From Antedon mediterranea (lineage: Eukaryota > Echinodermata > Crinoidea > Comatulida > Antedonidae): 64,000 bases of DNA. The DNA is taken from assembly GCF_964355755.1 (NCBI RefSeq), contig NC_092680.1, positions 21,863,001-21,927,000 of the forward strand, given 5' to 3'. The notes below the pieces were generated by a model. It was given only the letters and a program-made list of their open reading frames with translations. It was not told the origin of the DNA and did no database searches. The position numbers and the translations under genes were made by a program. This document shows, one piece after another, positions 14,058 to 23,176 of this stretch. Numbering within the stretch: position 1 is the stretch's first letter; every line of letters starts with the position of its first letter.

Positions 14058-14729
14058 CTAGTTAGACCATCATGTGACCAGATAATCTAGTTAGACCATC
14101 ATGTGACCAGATAATCTAGTTAGACCATCATGTGACCAGATAATCTAGTTAGACCATCATGTGACCAGATAATCTAGTTAGACCATCATGTGACCAGATA
14201 ATCTAGTTAGACCATCATGTGACCAGATAATCTAGTTAGGCCATCATGTGACCAGATAATCTAGTTAGACCATCATGTGACCAGATAATCTAGTTAGACC
14301 ATCATGTGACCAGATAATCTAGTTAGGCCATTATGTGACCAGATAATCTAGTTAGACCATCATGTGACCAGATAATCTAGTAAGGCCATCATGTGACCAG
14401 ATAATCTAGTTAGGCCATCATGTGACCAGATAATCTAGTTAGGCCATCATGTGACCAGATAATCTAGTTAGGCCATCATGTGACCAGATAATCTAGTTAG
14501 GCCATCATGTGACCAGATAATCTAGTTAGGCCATCATGTGACCAGATAATCTAGTTAGGCCATCATGTGACCAGATAATCTAGTTAGGCAATCATGTGAC
14601 CCAGTAATCGAATTAAGCCATCATGTGACCCGGTAATATAGTAAGGCCATCATGTGACCTGGTAATCTTTTAGTTAGGCCATCATGTGACCCAGTAATCT
14701 TTTAGTTAGTCCATCATATGACCTGTTAA
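14058..14729. repeat. 29-bp minisatellite, about 23 copies
   Basis: The unit is CTAGTTAGACCATCATGTGA followed by CCAGATAAT. Most units are nearly identical and differ by a GAC/GGC change; the last four or five (from about 14590) are more diverged and some carry a 3-4 nt insertion. It lies just 3' of the BLCAP coding region, possibly within its 3' UTR or downstream flank. Confidence 0.95.
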
Positions 14730-14945
14730 CTTTGCTTTTAACTGTGCATCATTGAATACTTGTTTATACAGTACTTTACATACTTAAATGTGTTATAACT
14801 AAACTGTCACATTGTATGCAAAGGTTCTTTATGATTCTGCAATGTTTTTGTGTGTCTTAACTTGATTTCTCATCTCGTCATGTTTCCTTTTTTCACCATA
14901 ATGTTGATATTCATGATCGTCATTACATGCTGACTGGTGATAATG

Positions 14946-15212
14946 TTACAAACTTTCCATAGCATCACAGCTACCACTTTCATTACAACAAAAGAACACA
15001 CAATTTCCTAAGCAGTTATAACAGACCAGGCCCAAAGCAACGCTAAAGACTATTGTACATATGGTGCAAGGACGCCTCTCTAGAAAGAAACCTGTTAGAT
15101 AGAGAATGATGAACATTGCATGGCTGTGAAGCAAACCAATATTGACGAAGCCTAGCCCAGTTTTTGGCAAAGGCATTAGAAGTACGGGCAGAAGCCATTG
15201 TAAACAGTACAT
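14946..15212 (-). CDS. BLCAP: BLCAP, bladder cancer-associated protein homologue
   Basis: An 88-residue single-exon reading frame begins [14 protein letters not shown], which matches the start of vertebrate BLCAP almost residue for residue. It keeps the family hallmarks: [17 protein letters not shown] in the form [15 protein letters not shown], then a second hydrophobic stretch and a cysteine-rich end ([16 protein letters not shown]). Length is within one or two residues of the vertebrate protein (87 aa), and the intronless CDS is typical of the family. Two hydrophobic segments (about residues 3-14 and 33-75, with a charged break) suggest a small membrane protein. BLCAP is linked to growth control and apoptosis in mammals, but its molecular activity is unsettled. 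Tyr2 and Gln5, two sites recoded by A-to-I editing in mammals, are encoded here. The start is the first Met and aligns with the conserved N-terminus. Identification is secure. Confidence 0.95.
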   Translation of the reverse strand: MYCLQWLLPVLLMPLPKTGLGFVNIGLLHSHAMFIILYLTGFFLERRPCTICTIVFSVALGLVCYNCLGNCVFFCCNESGSCDAMESL

Positions 15213-16160
15213 GATGAAGGCTTCCAGTTAGATACTCATATCTAGAGTTATTTGAATGATAATGAATTCATGAAGAGTACGTTCATCATTGAGTAGTTAC
15301 AGGGTTAGATAACCTCTCTAATTTTAATCCACTTGGTATATTCCATTAGTTTGAGATAACTGTATGTATTATTATCTGTAATAAAAAAAGAAATAATTAT
15401 GATTTAATTTATTTATGATTAGTTAGTATGATATTGATATGACCTACTAAATAAACACGCTAAAGCTACCCTTTCATTCCAATCAATTTAATATTAACAT
15501 ATCGGATCCAATACAATACAATACTAACTACTAACAGTAACAATGACAACTTGCTTGGGCGAAACGACCATTTGTATGTCCAGACATAGCCTAGCCTACC
15601 TACACTTCTCCACTACTACTAGCTAGGCCTAGCATTACTTAGAGGCCTAGGCCTAGACTAGTAGTAGTAGTAGGCTACATACTAGGCCTAGCTAGGCCTA
15701 CCTACTAGAGGCTAGCTAGTAGGCCCTGGGCCTAGCCTCTACTATGCTAGCTAGGCCTACTTAGTACTAACATTTTTATTAGCTAGGTCCAGGGCCTTAG
15801 CTAAGCCTACTGGCGCTAATGCAGTTTCGTACACAATCATTTATGTAGGCCTGAACCACTATCAGACCCTACCTCCACACCCCTGTCCACCCTGTTGTGT
15901 ATGTGCTCTCATAACAGAACGAACCGACCACGCACGTATCATATCCCCGAACAACAAAAATCATCGGTAATCCATCACACAACCACCACCACCAACGAAC
16001 GACGACCAAATTAATGATTATTGTCGGCCTGTCATTGGTCGAACGTTACCATCTAGCCTATTATGATGACGAAATAGACTCGCTCACTCAGTCTCAAGGT
16101 GCGAGCCAGCGAGGCATGCAATTCCCTCAGGGCCTTTACGGTAATTTATAAACATAAACA
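15213..16160 (-). promoter_or_regulatory. BLCAP upstream region with likely 5' exon and promoter
   Basis: This is the sequence upstream of BLCAP on its strand. Immediately before the ATG there is no in-frame extension of the conserved protein, and BLCAP genes usually have a separate non-coding first exon, so a 5' UTR intron is expected here. The part from about 15840 to 16160 is richer in CG dinucleotides than its surroundings (gaccacgcacg, gcgcgcgcagcggcgc) and is the best promoter candidate. 15590-15800 is dominated by short CTAGGCCTAG/GCTAGGCCTA palindromic words. No exact start site can be fixed from sequence alone. Confidence 0.35.
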
Positions 16161-16307
16161 GCGCGCGCAGCGGCGCAACACATACAAGAGCTTAACTACT
16201 AATGTTAATATTCCTAAACAATAAAATATCAGTGATAATAAATAGGATTTAGTTTAGGGCTACCACTGTGCGCTACAATACCCATTGGTTAAAGCTATTA
16301 ACTGTCT

Positions 16308-16452
16308 ACACTATCAAACTAGTATGACAAAAAAAGTGTGGTGTGTCCAAATATGGTAGTGATATGTTTAAATATGGTAGTGATATGACATCAATTATGT
16401 CCATATATAGGCACATCACATTGTCACATAAAGCTTGATAGTGTAGACAGAG
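16308..16452. mobile_element. MITE, copy 1 of a family with CACTATCAAAC termini
   Basis: Inverted termini TCTACACTATCAAACTAG at the left and CTTGATAGTGTAGA at the right enclose about 145 bp with internal 'atatggtagtgatatg' repeats. Related copies lie at 22025-22135 and 30971-31146, so this is a dispersed non-autonomous DNA-transposon family. Confidence 0.7.
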
Positions 16453-16925
16453 CTAATTACTTTCACTCTTGCAATTGAGCCAAAGCTAATTTTGTGCATT
16501 TATAAACAAGCACGAATGTGCAATACTCAGGGTACAGCGAAAGAAGCTGTAATGACGTCATAAGACCGGATGTAACGTCACATAGGCCTACACATAACCT
16601 CGCTACGGTACCATCTTCGAGACGTGATATGGCTGCATCCGGTTTGAAATTTAAAAATCCAGCTCTATAGCTTTGAGGACATGTCCCTGTAGTATATTCA
16701 AGCCAAATCCCAGCTCAATACTACAGCGAATAAGGGATCAGTAGTACTTTATAAATCGCACTTTTTACTCAATAGTGTTCGGATGGAAGAAGAAGAGGAA
16801 AAGATGCGAGAGTCCCAGACTCAAGTACCCCATGGAGGTATGAGTACCCCGAGTAATAAAACGAAATATACTCTATATCATATTACGTATACAGTATATT
16901 TCACCATAAAATTTAAGAAAAAATA

Positions 16926-17004
16926 GGTTTCGCCAATGCTCGAAAATCGGGGACCTTCTGCGTGTTAAGCAGACTTGATAACCACTGGGCCTACACTACG
17001 AAAC
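16926..17004 (-). pseudogene. tRNA-Val(AAC) pseudogene
   Basis: The minus strand reads GTTTCGTAGTGTAG, then GTGGTTATCA, a TTAACAC anticodon loop with CTGC/GCAG stem, and GGCGAAACC at the end. The acceptor stem is good, but the D arm has about five inserted bases and the T stem no longer pairs around an expanded TTTTCGAG. It is therefore likely a decayed copy. Confidence 0.65.
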
Positions 17005-17213
17005 ATCTTACACCAAAAATGTGGATTACACAAAGTTTTTTAATCCATTTAAATTACAAATAAATATGGTAATAAGCACAAAGTAAAATAAACATGTGTA
17101 AAAGTGATAACTACCGATTACACAAAATAAGTATTTAAAAAAATAATAAAAATCTGATATATGTACATATTGCGTATAAAGTACTTTTCACACTAAAGTT
17201 AAAAAAAAGAAAA

Positions 17214-17285
17214 GGTTTCACCCGGTCTCGAACCGAGGACCTTCTGCGTGTTAAGCAGGCGTGATAACCACTACGCCAAGAAGCC
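17214..17285 (-). tRNA. tRNA-Val(AAC)-like gene
   Basis: On the minus strand this 72-nt sequence has box A-like GGCGTAGTGGTTATCAC, an anticodon loop TTAACAC (AAC, valine) on a CTGC/GCAG stem, a paired T arm (CTCGG/CCGGG) with loop TTCGAGA, and a downstream TTTTC run for pol III termination. It closely resembles animal tRNA-Val(AAC). The acceptor stem has two mismatches (C-A at pair 3 and T-T at pair 7), so activity is uncertain. It is the best preserved of three copies in the cluster. Confidence 0.65.
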
Positions 17286-17482
17286 GCATATAAGTACATA
17301 ACGCTGTGGTGTGTGTCACACATTGTGGCTTCTTAATAAACAAATTAATTAACAAACAAGCACGAATGTGCGATACTCGGGGTACAGCAAAAGAGGTTAG
17401 GTACCCCGAGTAATAAAACGAGATATACGCTATATCATAATTACGTATACAGTATATTTCACCATAAAGTTTAAGAAAAATA

Positions 17483-17547
17483 GGTTTCGCCAGGGCTCGA
17501 ACCTTCTGCGTGTTAATCAAACCTGATAACCACTACACTCCGAAACC
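17483..17547 (-). pseudogene. tRNA-Val(AAC) pseudogene, internally deleted
   Basis: The minus strand starts GGTTTCGGAGTGTAGTGGTTATCA and keeps GATTAACACG, but the variable loop and the 5' half of the T stem are missing, leaving only about 65 nt. The anticodon stem is also mutated. Confidence 0.65.
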
Positions 17548-17837
17548 TCTTTGTGGGTTACACAAAGTTTTTTAATCCATACAATGAATGGCAAGAGACA
17601 TCCTCTATAATAGATAGCGATCTGTAAAACGATAGATTGTGATTATATTTTAATGTAAGGGGTGCACGAAGACGCATTTATGACGGTTGAACCATAAAGA
17701 TCGCAAATTTGGCCACTTTTTTTATGGCATCATGCATGGCTAATGTTATAATTCAATATATATATAGATGATGTAAAATCATTTATTATTTTTTTATATT
17801 CAGATACTTCTCAGAATACATTTTATTTATTTTCGTT

Positions 17838-17876
17838 ATGTATATAGTATATGTTATGTATATAGTATATGTTATG
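17838..17876. repeat. 18-bp minisatellite (left fragment)
   Basis: About two copies of TATGTTATGTATATAGTA. The same unit resumes at 19866 on the other side of the Penelope-like element, so the element sits inside this array. Confidence 0.85.
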
Positions 17877-17913
17877 ATCAAATAAGTTAAAACTGCCTCA
17901 ATATAGATTTATT

Positions 17914-17951
17914 TTAACGACATGTTTCGGACATAGCCCATCATCAGGTGA
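17914..17951 (-). ncRNA. Hammerhead ribozyme motif at the 3' end of Penelope-like copy 1
   Basis: Read on the minus strand: CTGATGA core (17947-17941), stem II GGGC-TAT-GTCC closed with one G-U wobble, GAAA core (17928-17925), a minimal two-base-pair stem III (A-C / G-T around a 2-nt loop), cleavage triplet end TC, then GTTAAAA that pairs back to TTTTCAC as stem I with one mismatch. Very short stem III hammerheads are known from Penelope-like elements. Confidence 0.6.
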
Positions 17952-18175
17952 AAAGAATTGTAACAAAGGATAACATATATAAGTCACAAAATTACATAAT
18001 AAAACAAATCAGCCAATCAAAGATGTTAACAAACAAAAGGCATAGTTATAAAGGCACGCCTCCAAAAGCTATGGTGTACAAAGCAGGAACGGTTGCTTAT
18101 AAAGCAGGAAATTTAAAACAAAGACAAAAGCTTCAAGTGTAAATAAATGTTAATATGTGAATGTCTCTGGCAAAA

Positions 18176-19865
18176 TTAATGTTTAAAGGATCTAAATTGT
18201 ACATTTATGCCGGTAGGGGCAAGAGTGCCAAGCTTTACAATTATTCTTTCTTCTATAATTCTACGAGATGTCTCAGAACCATTACATACTTTAACACCAG
18301 AAATAGTAATATCCGAAAGGGAATGCTCATTATTACAAAAATGGGTGGCTACAGGTAATCCGGGAGTCTTTAGTTTAATAGACCTTAAATGTTCTACAAA
18401 CCTATCACCTAACCTGCGTTTAGTTTCACCAATATAAAGCATATTACATTTAGTACACGAAATACAATAAACTAGATTTCTAGTGGTGCACGTAATACGA
18501 TCTGTGATAACATAATTACCAGAAGGTCCTACTATTTGGTTTGAACATGAAACGTAATTACATGTCGAACATCTATTTCTATTACATTTGAATGTTCCAG
18601 TTGATTCATTACCGTACCTTTGTTTTGTAATTTAGATTTAACTAAAGTGTCTTTAATGCTTTGATCACGTCTGTAAGCTATCATGGGTGGTTCTTGAAAA
18701 ATATCTTTTGTCGCGGATTTATCTTCAGTCAAAATTGAAAAGTTATCGCGGACAATGTTAATAACCTTCTTATTCATAGGATGATACGTGAGGACTAGAG
18801 GTATGCGGTCACAAGCATTTGTATTATGTATAGGTTGCAATGTGTCCTCGTGCGTTAACTGGCAAACTTTTCTTAGAGATTTCACAGTAGTATCAGATGG
18901 ATATTCGCGTGCATTGAAAAAATCGATCATCTCAGATGCTTTGATGTTAAAGTCATCATCATCGCTACATAAACGTCGAAGTCTAACAAGTTGCGAATAC
19001 GGTATAGCATTCTTACAAAGCTGGAGGATGCGAAGAGTTGTAATTTAGATAAGTGTGCGCGTCAGTATCTTTGTAGTGGACGGATGTAGAAAGACCAGGT
19101 TTATCAATAGATAAACTAATATCAAGGAAAGGCACACACTTGTCAGAAATTTCATGAGTAGGCCTAAACTTTATAGCAGGATGAAAATTGTTCACAAAGT
19201 TAATGAACTCATTAAGTTCATCTAAAGTTCCCGACATAACACCAACACAATCATCAATATACCGTTTGAATAAATCTGGTTTCTTCCCCTTATAATCTCG
19301 TAACACATTCTGCTCAAAATACCCCATAAAGAGGCAAGCAAAGTTAGGTCCCATTTTTGTACCCATGCTTATCCCAGAAACTTGCCGAAAAAACTTTCCA
19401 TTGAAGTTGAAGGCTGTAGTATTAAGTACAAGTTCAGCGAGACGTAGTATTGTCGATGCGGGATATTTAATTGAATTATCTAGTTCAATAAAATGTCTCA
19501 TTGCGCTAAGTCCATCTTGAATAGGAATTGATGTGTATAAGGCCGTAACATTCATTGTAAAAAGATAAGCACTCTCAGATGAAAATGTATAATCTTTAAA
19601 CAAAACTACAGCTTCTTTGCTATCTTTGATGTGGGTTGGCAGATTTTGTACAATTGGCTTCAAGATTCCATCCAAGAACTCGCTAATAACAACTGTAGGC
19701 GCGTTACAAGCGGAAACAATAGGTCTACCAGGACTGTTAGTCTTGTGTATTTTAGGTAACATGTAAAAGCTAGGACAAGTGGCGTCAGAATTAATCAATA
19801 TATGGGCTGTAGAAGGAAGCTCTTTCTTCTTAATCATACTATTTACAGTCTTCTTAACAATACCA
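18176..19865 (-). pseudogene. Broken reverse transcriptase/GIY-YIG gene of Penelope-like copy 1
   Basis: Three reading-frame pieces cover the C-terminal two thirds of the element's protein: RT fingers/palm (19013-19865), a thumb/linker segment (18532-18930) and the GIY-YIG nuclease (18176-18442). The middle piece keeps CDRIPLVLTYHPMNKKVI; the nuclease piece keeps YIGET, R and H positions of the family. The frame breaks listed for the element separate the pieces, and the N-terminal third is absent because the copy is 5'-truncated. It cannot make an intact protein. Confidence 0.85.
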
Positions 19866-19962
19866 GTATATGTTATGTATATAGTATAATATGTTATGTA
19901 TATAGTATATGTTATGTATATAGTATATGTTATGTATATAGTATATGTTATGTATATAGTAT
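19866..19962. repeat. 18-bp minisatellite (right fragment)
   Basis: Five to six copies of TATGTTATGTATATAGTA continue the array interrupted by the Penelope-like element. Further patches are at 20108-20143 and 20456-20622. Confidence 0.9.
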
Positions 19963-20143
19963 ACAAATAATGAATGTTTATGAGTGCAATGGTACAAATA
20001 ATGGCACGAGGTGAATGATGAAAGGTTATATCAACGAGGCAAAGCCGAGTTGATATAACCTTTCATCATTCACCAAGTGCCATTATTTGTACCATTACAC
20101 GAATACAATGTTATGTATATAGTATATGTTGTGTATATAGTAT
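19963..20143. mobile_element. Hairpin MITE, copy A, with minisatellite tail
   Basis: A near-perfect palindrome: ACAAATAATGAATGTTTATG ... GTTATATCAA-CGAGGCAAAGCCGAG-TTGATATAAC ... back towards CATTATTTGT. In this copy the last ~35 bp of the right arm are replaced by two 18-bp minisatellite units. Copy B follows 181 bp later, so MITE plus minisatellite were duplicated as one unit. Confidence 0.8.
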
Positions 20144-20305
20144 ACAAATAATGAATGTTTATGAGTGCAATGGTACAAATAATGGCACGAGGTGAATGAT
20201 GAAAGGTTATATCAACGAGGCAAAGCCGAGTTGATATAACCTTTCATCATTCACCAAGTGCCATTATTTGTACCATTACACGAATACAAAACATTCATTA
20301 TTTGT
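20144..20305. mobile_element. Hairpin MITE, copy B (full length, 162 bp)
   Basis: Complete palindromic element whose ends are ACAAATAATGAATGTTT and AACATTCATTATTTGT. Almost the entire length folds on itself around the central CGAGGCAAAGCCGAG. It has no coding capacity. Superfamily not determined. Confidence 0.8.
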
Positions 20306-20306
20306 T

Positions 20307-20454
20307 TTATATAACATCTAGACGTTTTTTTTTCGTACACAAAAATGTTTCAAAAAGTACTATTTAACGATCGTTGAATAGTGCGTACTATTGCACGCCA
20401 TGTGACCCACATTCGTCCAATCAAATGACAGGAATTTATATAGGTGTTATATAA
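20307..20454. mobile_element. Small MITE with TTATATAACAYCTA termini
   Basis: Inverted termini TTATATAACATCTA (20307-20320) and TAGGTGTTATATAA (20441-20454) enclose 148 bp with no coding potential. It abuts hairpin MITE copy B. Confidence 0.6.
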
Positions 20455-20455
20455 T

Positions 20456-20622
20456 ATATGTTATGTATATAGTATATGTTATGTATATAGTATATGTTAT
20501 GTATATAGTATATGTTATGTATATAGTATATGTTATGTATATAGTATATGTTATGTATATAGTATATGTTATGTATATAGTATATGTTATGTATATAGTA
20601 TATGTTATGTATATAGTATATG
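20456..20622. repeat. 18-bp minisatellite, about nine copies
   Basis: Further tandem units of TATGTTATGTATATAGTA. Because 18 is a multiple of three, all frames stay open through it; these are not genes. Confidence 0.95.
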
Positions 20623-20667
20623 TTCTCTCTGTGGATATTTATCTGACATAAAAGAATAAATGAATTT

Positions 20668-20932
20668 ATCTTTTCTTCTGCTTGTCTTTGGAATGATCTG
20701 CCACAATTTATTAAAGATCTTCTGCTCGTCTTTGGAATGATCTGCCACAAGTTATTAAAGATCTTCTGCTCGTCTTTGGAATGATCTGCCACAAGTTATT
20801 AAAGATCTTCTGCTCGTCTTTGGAATGATCTGCCACAAGTTATTAAAGATCTTCTGCTCGTCTTTGGAATGATCTGCCACAAGTTATTAAAGAGCGGCGA
20901 CATCAATCGGTATTTTTAAAAACAGTCATAAA
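20668..20932 (+). pseudogene. LINE ORF2 C-terminal tail expanded as a 44-bp tandem repeat
   Basis: Five tandem units each read, in one plus-strand frame, ARLWNDLPQVIK, a motif typical of the very end of CR1/jockey-like LINE reverse-transcriptase proteins. The last unit continues ERRHQSVFLKTVINE and a stop at about 20934, as an intact LINE C-terminus does. Unit length (44) shifts frame, so only one unit at a time is readable. No other LINE domain is present nearby. Confidence 0.55.
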
Positions 20933-20934
20933 TG

Positions 20935-21386
20935 AATAAAGGATGTGTAAAATGGTTCCTCTGCTTCTTCTAGGATTGTTTGGATCATTTTGTGTGTGTT
21001 TAAAGCGATTAGAAACATTCTATTAGGCGCTATATTAGACTACATTATGATTACTATTTATTGAATTAATTTAACCTCCTTAGTATAAATATAATATTTC
21101 AAAATATATATGTTATATATTTCTAAAGAAAAATGATATTGATTTTGCATAAAAAAAGCTGTAGAGATTTGAACCGTACCTTCGGGTAAAACCGTGAATA
21201 CTCAAAGTAGATCATTATCCGTTGCGCCACAGAAGTACACGACTGAACAGCTAACAATTGACATTCTATTTATACGTGCCTATATTACGTAATTCATCGT
21301 TACGTCATAAATATACATATTCATGACCGTCGTCTTGAGGGAACAAAACTAGTGCTGTATTAGTTTTTCCTGGTAATGCATCAGAG
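20935..21386. other. AT-rich intergenic sequence with a decayed tRNA-like stretch
   Basis: No gene recognised. The minus strand of about 21160-21232 has box A-like TGGCGCAACGG and box B-like GGTTCAAATC spacing, but the arms do not fold as a tRNA. Confidence 0.4.
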
Positions 21387-21640
21387 GGCCGGATAGCTCA
21401 GTTGGTAGAGCGTCGTGGAACACGTTTGTCGTGGGTTCAAACCCCATGCCGGTCTCGGTGGAAAAGAGTTAAAGCTATGCGAGCTTCTGTGTTTGGGGTT
21501 CACAGATTTAAACGTCCCCCATTCCACCACACATCATGAGGCGATAACATCACGGCATCTGATGTGTACCCAAGGCTGTGAGAGGGCCTTACTGTGCTAG
21601 AGGCAAGGGAGCACAACACATTTTTTTTCTTCTGAGGCTA
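21387..21640 (+). mobile_element. tRNA-derived SINE
   Basis: The first 68 nt are tRNA-like: box A TAGCTCAGTTGG, D stem GCTC/GAGC, box B GGTTCAAACCC and near-complementary ends (GGCCGGA ... GCCGGTC). No acceptable anticodon arm forms, so it is not a tRNA gene. A tRNA-unrelated body of about 150 bp follows, ending before a T-rich run at about 21620. This layout is that of a pol III-transcribed SINE. Confidence 0.65.
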
Positions 21641-22024
21641 ACCACCTTTTTCGATCTCGTAAATTCTATGTTTAGCGCCCTCAATTTTAAGAATAGCCGC
21701 GTTATATGTCAAAACAAATATAACATTTGTAAAGATGCCGCGGATCCTTGTCATGGCATGAAGCTGACCTAAAATCTGAACTCACCTAAAACCTGTCATA
21801 TCTGGATGGCTAAAATTAATTATCGTAGGCGATTCATTATTGTAAATGTTGTTTGTGGCGCGCTGTTTGTACGTTATAATTTTGTTCTGTTGAATTACCG
21901 TCGTGACCGCATGAATTGCATGCCTCGCTGGCTCGCACTTTGGCAACATTATGGTTACTCCCTTGGGTTCAAACCTAATATTTAGCATTCAAACTTTATG
22001 TAACAAAAAAATGATATTTGCATA
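21641..22024. other. Intergenic sequence
   Basis: No gene recognised. Mixed composition, including a few GC-richer patches. Confidence 0.3.
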
Positions 22025-22135
22025 TATATGGACGTGATAATGTCATATCACTGCCATAATTGGGCATATCAATACCATATTTGAGCACATCACACTTTTT
22101 TGTCAAACTAGTTTGATAGTGTAGATAGAGCTCAA
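22025..22135. mobile_element. MITE, copy 2 of the CACTATCAAAC family
   Basis: Contains 'tatatatggacgtgataatg', 'tttgagcacatcacactttt' and the right terminus GTTTGATAGTGTAGA, matching copies at 16308 and 30971. The left terminus is eroded. Confidence 0.6.
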
Positions 22136-23176
22136 GTACCAATTTAGTGAAGCAGATACAATACAGACATAAAATGATTTATAATATTTATTTATTTTTT
22201 ATTCAACACAGCAACATGGTTATACATAGTTGTAAGTTGTACTTACAGTTACTGCCACACAATTAGTAAAGCATATCAATGCTTTGCAAGACAATTCCAC
22301 AAATTATTAACTTAGACTTTTGTTAGTGTTTAAGGTTTGTGAGATACATGTTATACAATACAGGACTTATACAATTGAAAACCCAAATATGAGTATGTTT
22401 CATTTCAGTTTTCTCATAACAATTACTTTGTTATTTGTAGGAGAATGATTTGTATTTGAACCCATCTGCTCCCAAGACCTCACTGTCTGATCCAGCATAT
22501 ATACTAATACTGTATTATCATCAAGTCATGTAGTATAACTTTCTCTCTTATCAGTCAAAATATTAAAACTCCAATGTTTCCTCGCTACACACGGCTAAAT
22601 AAGCCACACATCCATCATTAATTAGCACCACTGGTACAAAATATATTTTTTCACCAACAAATTGCAATTTTTAAAAAGTTGAATTACAACTAGAAATATT
22701 TATATTTTTAATAGTACAACAATAACTCGGTCAATACCGGACTCACTGAAAACAAGAAAGGTTCCTGTTTTTAGGTCTTATTCTTTTTTACCATTAAAAA
22801 CACATTCAGAAAACCAGACATAATTATTAGCCCAGCCCAAGGGTGTCCGGTATTGGGAGTGTTGAATGTAGTACAAATTAATCTGTATTAACAGATGTTA
22901 TGAAAAGATTTCATTCAGTAATAAAATTCTAAGCTAATTCCTTAGGCTTGAATCTAACCTTAGCTATAGCAGTATAACTATAAGCTTGGCCGCTTAGATA
23001 TATGAGCTAGGTCATGAGAAAAACACAAGAATAACTGTTACAAAATGTTCTCAAAGTACATTCAGCACAACCAAACCATCTGAGTCAAATGATGTTATTT
23101 GGTTTATTTACTCAATCACATCAATGTTTGTATTCATCTCACGTTTCTTCAAATACAATAATGTTCTATGTTATCA
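22136..23176 (-). other. CHCHD7 3' flank and probable 3' UTR
   Basis: AT-rich sequence downstream of the CHCHD7 stop on its strand. Several minus-strand AATAAA words occur around 22180-22205, any of which could serve polyadenylation. No coding region was recognised. Confidence 0.35.

Larger units (their letters stand above)
16500..17550 (-). repeat. Segmental duplication carrying tRNA-Val-like sequences
   Basis: The block with 'cacgaatgtgc.atactc.gggtacagc' and 'gtaccccgagtaataaaacg' followed by 'tacgtatacagtatatttca' occurs at 16506-16920 and again, in shorter form, at 17360-17480. A third, more diverged flank precedes the central tRNA at about 17150-17213. Each flank is followed by a tRNA-Val-like sequence on the minus strand, so the cluster grew by local duplication. 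Confidence 0.7.
17877..19865 (-). mobile_element. Penelope-like retroelement, copy 1 (5'-truncated)
   Basis: A minus-strand copy of the same element as at 52687-55725, nearly identical over its length but ending abruptly at 19865 within the sequence coding IVKKTVNSMIKKKEL, where the 18-bp minisatellite takes over. It encodes the reverse transcriptase core (LPKIHK, GRPIVSACNAP, ALYTSIP, GTKMGPNFACLFM, RYIDDCVGV) and a GIY-YIG endonuclease (NMLYIGETKRRLGDRF). Its frame is broken by a few small indels: an extra 4 nt near 18613, an extra base near 19018 and a 12-nt in-frame loss near 18454. The 3' end carries a hammerhead ribozyme motif. The high similarity between the copies implies recent activity. 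Confidence 0.9.

Noticed and set aside
14058-14729. Regular 29-bp repeats considered as a CRISPR array
   Set aside because: Direct head-to-tail units with no unique spacers in animal DNA; it is a minisatellite.
20436-20792. Open frames on both strands with repeated YIHNIY or CYVYSI
   Set aside because: Translation of the 18-bp minisatellite.
21160-21232. Minus-strand tRNA-Arg-like sequence (TGGCGCAACGG, GGTTCAAATC)
   Set aside because: Acceptor, anticodon and T arms do not pair; at best an old tRNA fragment.
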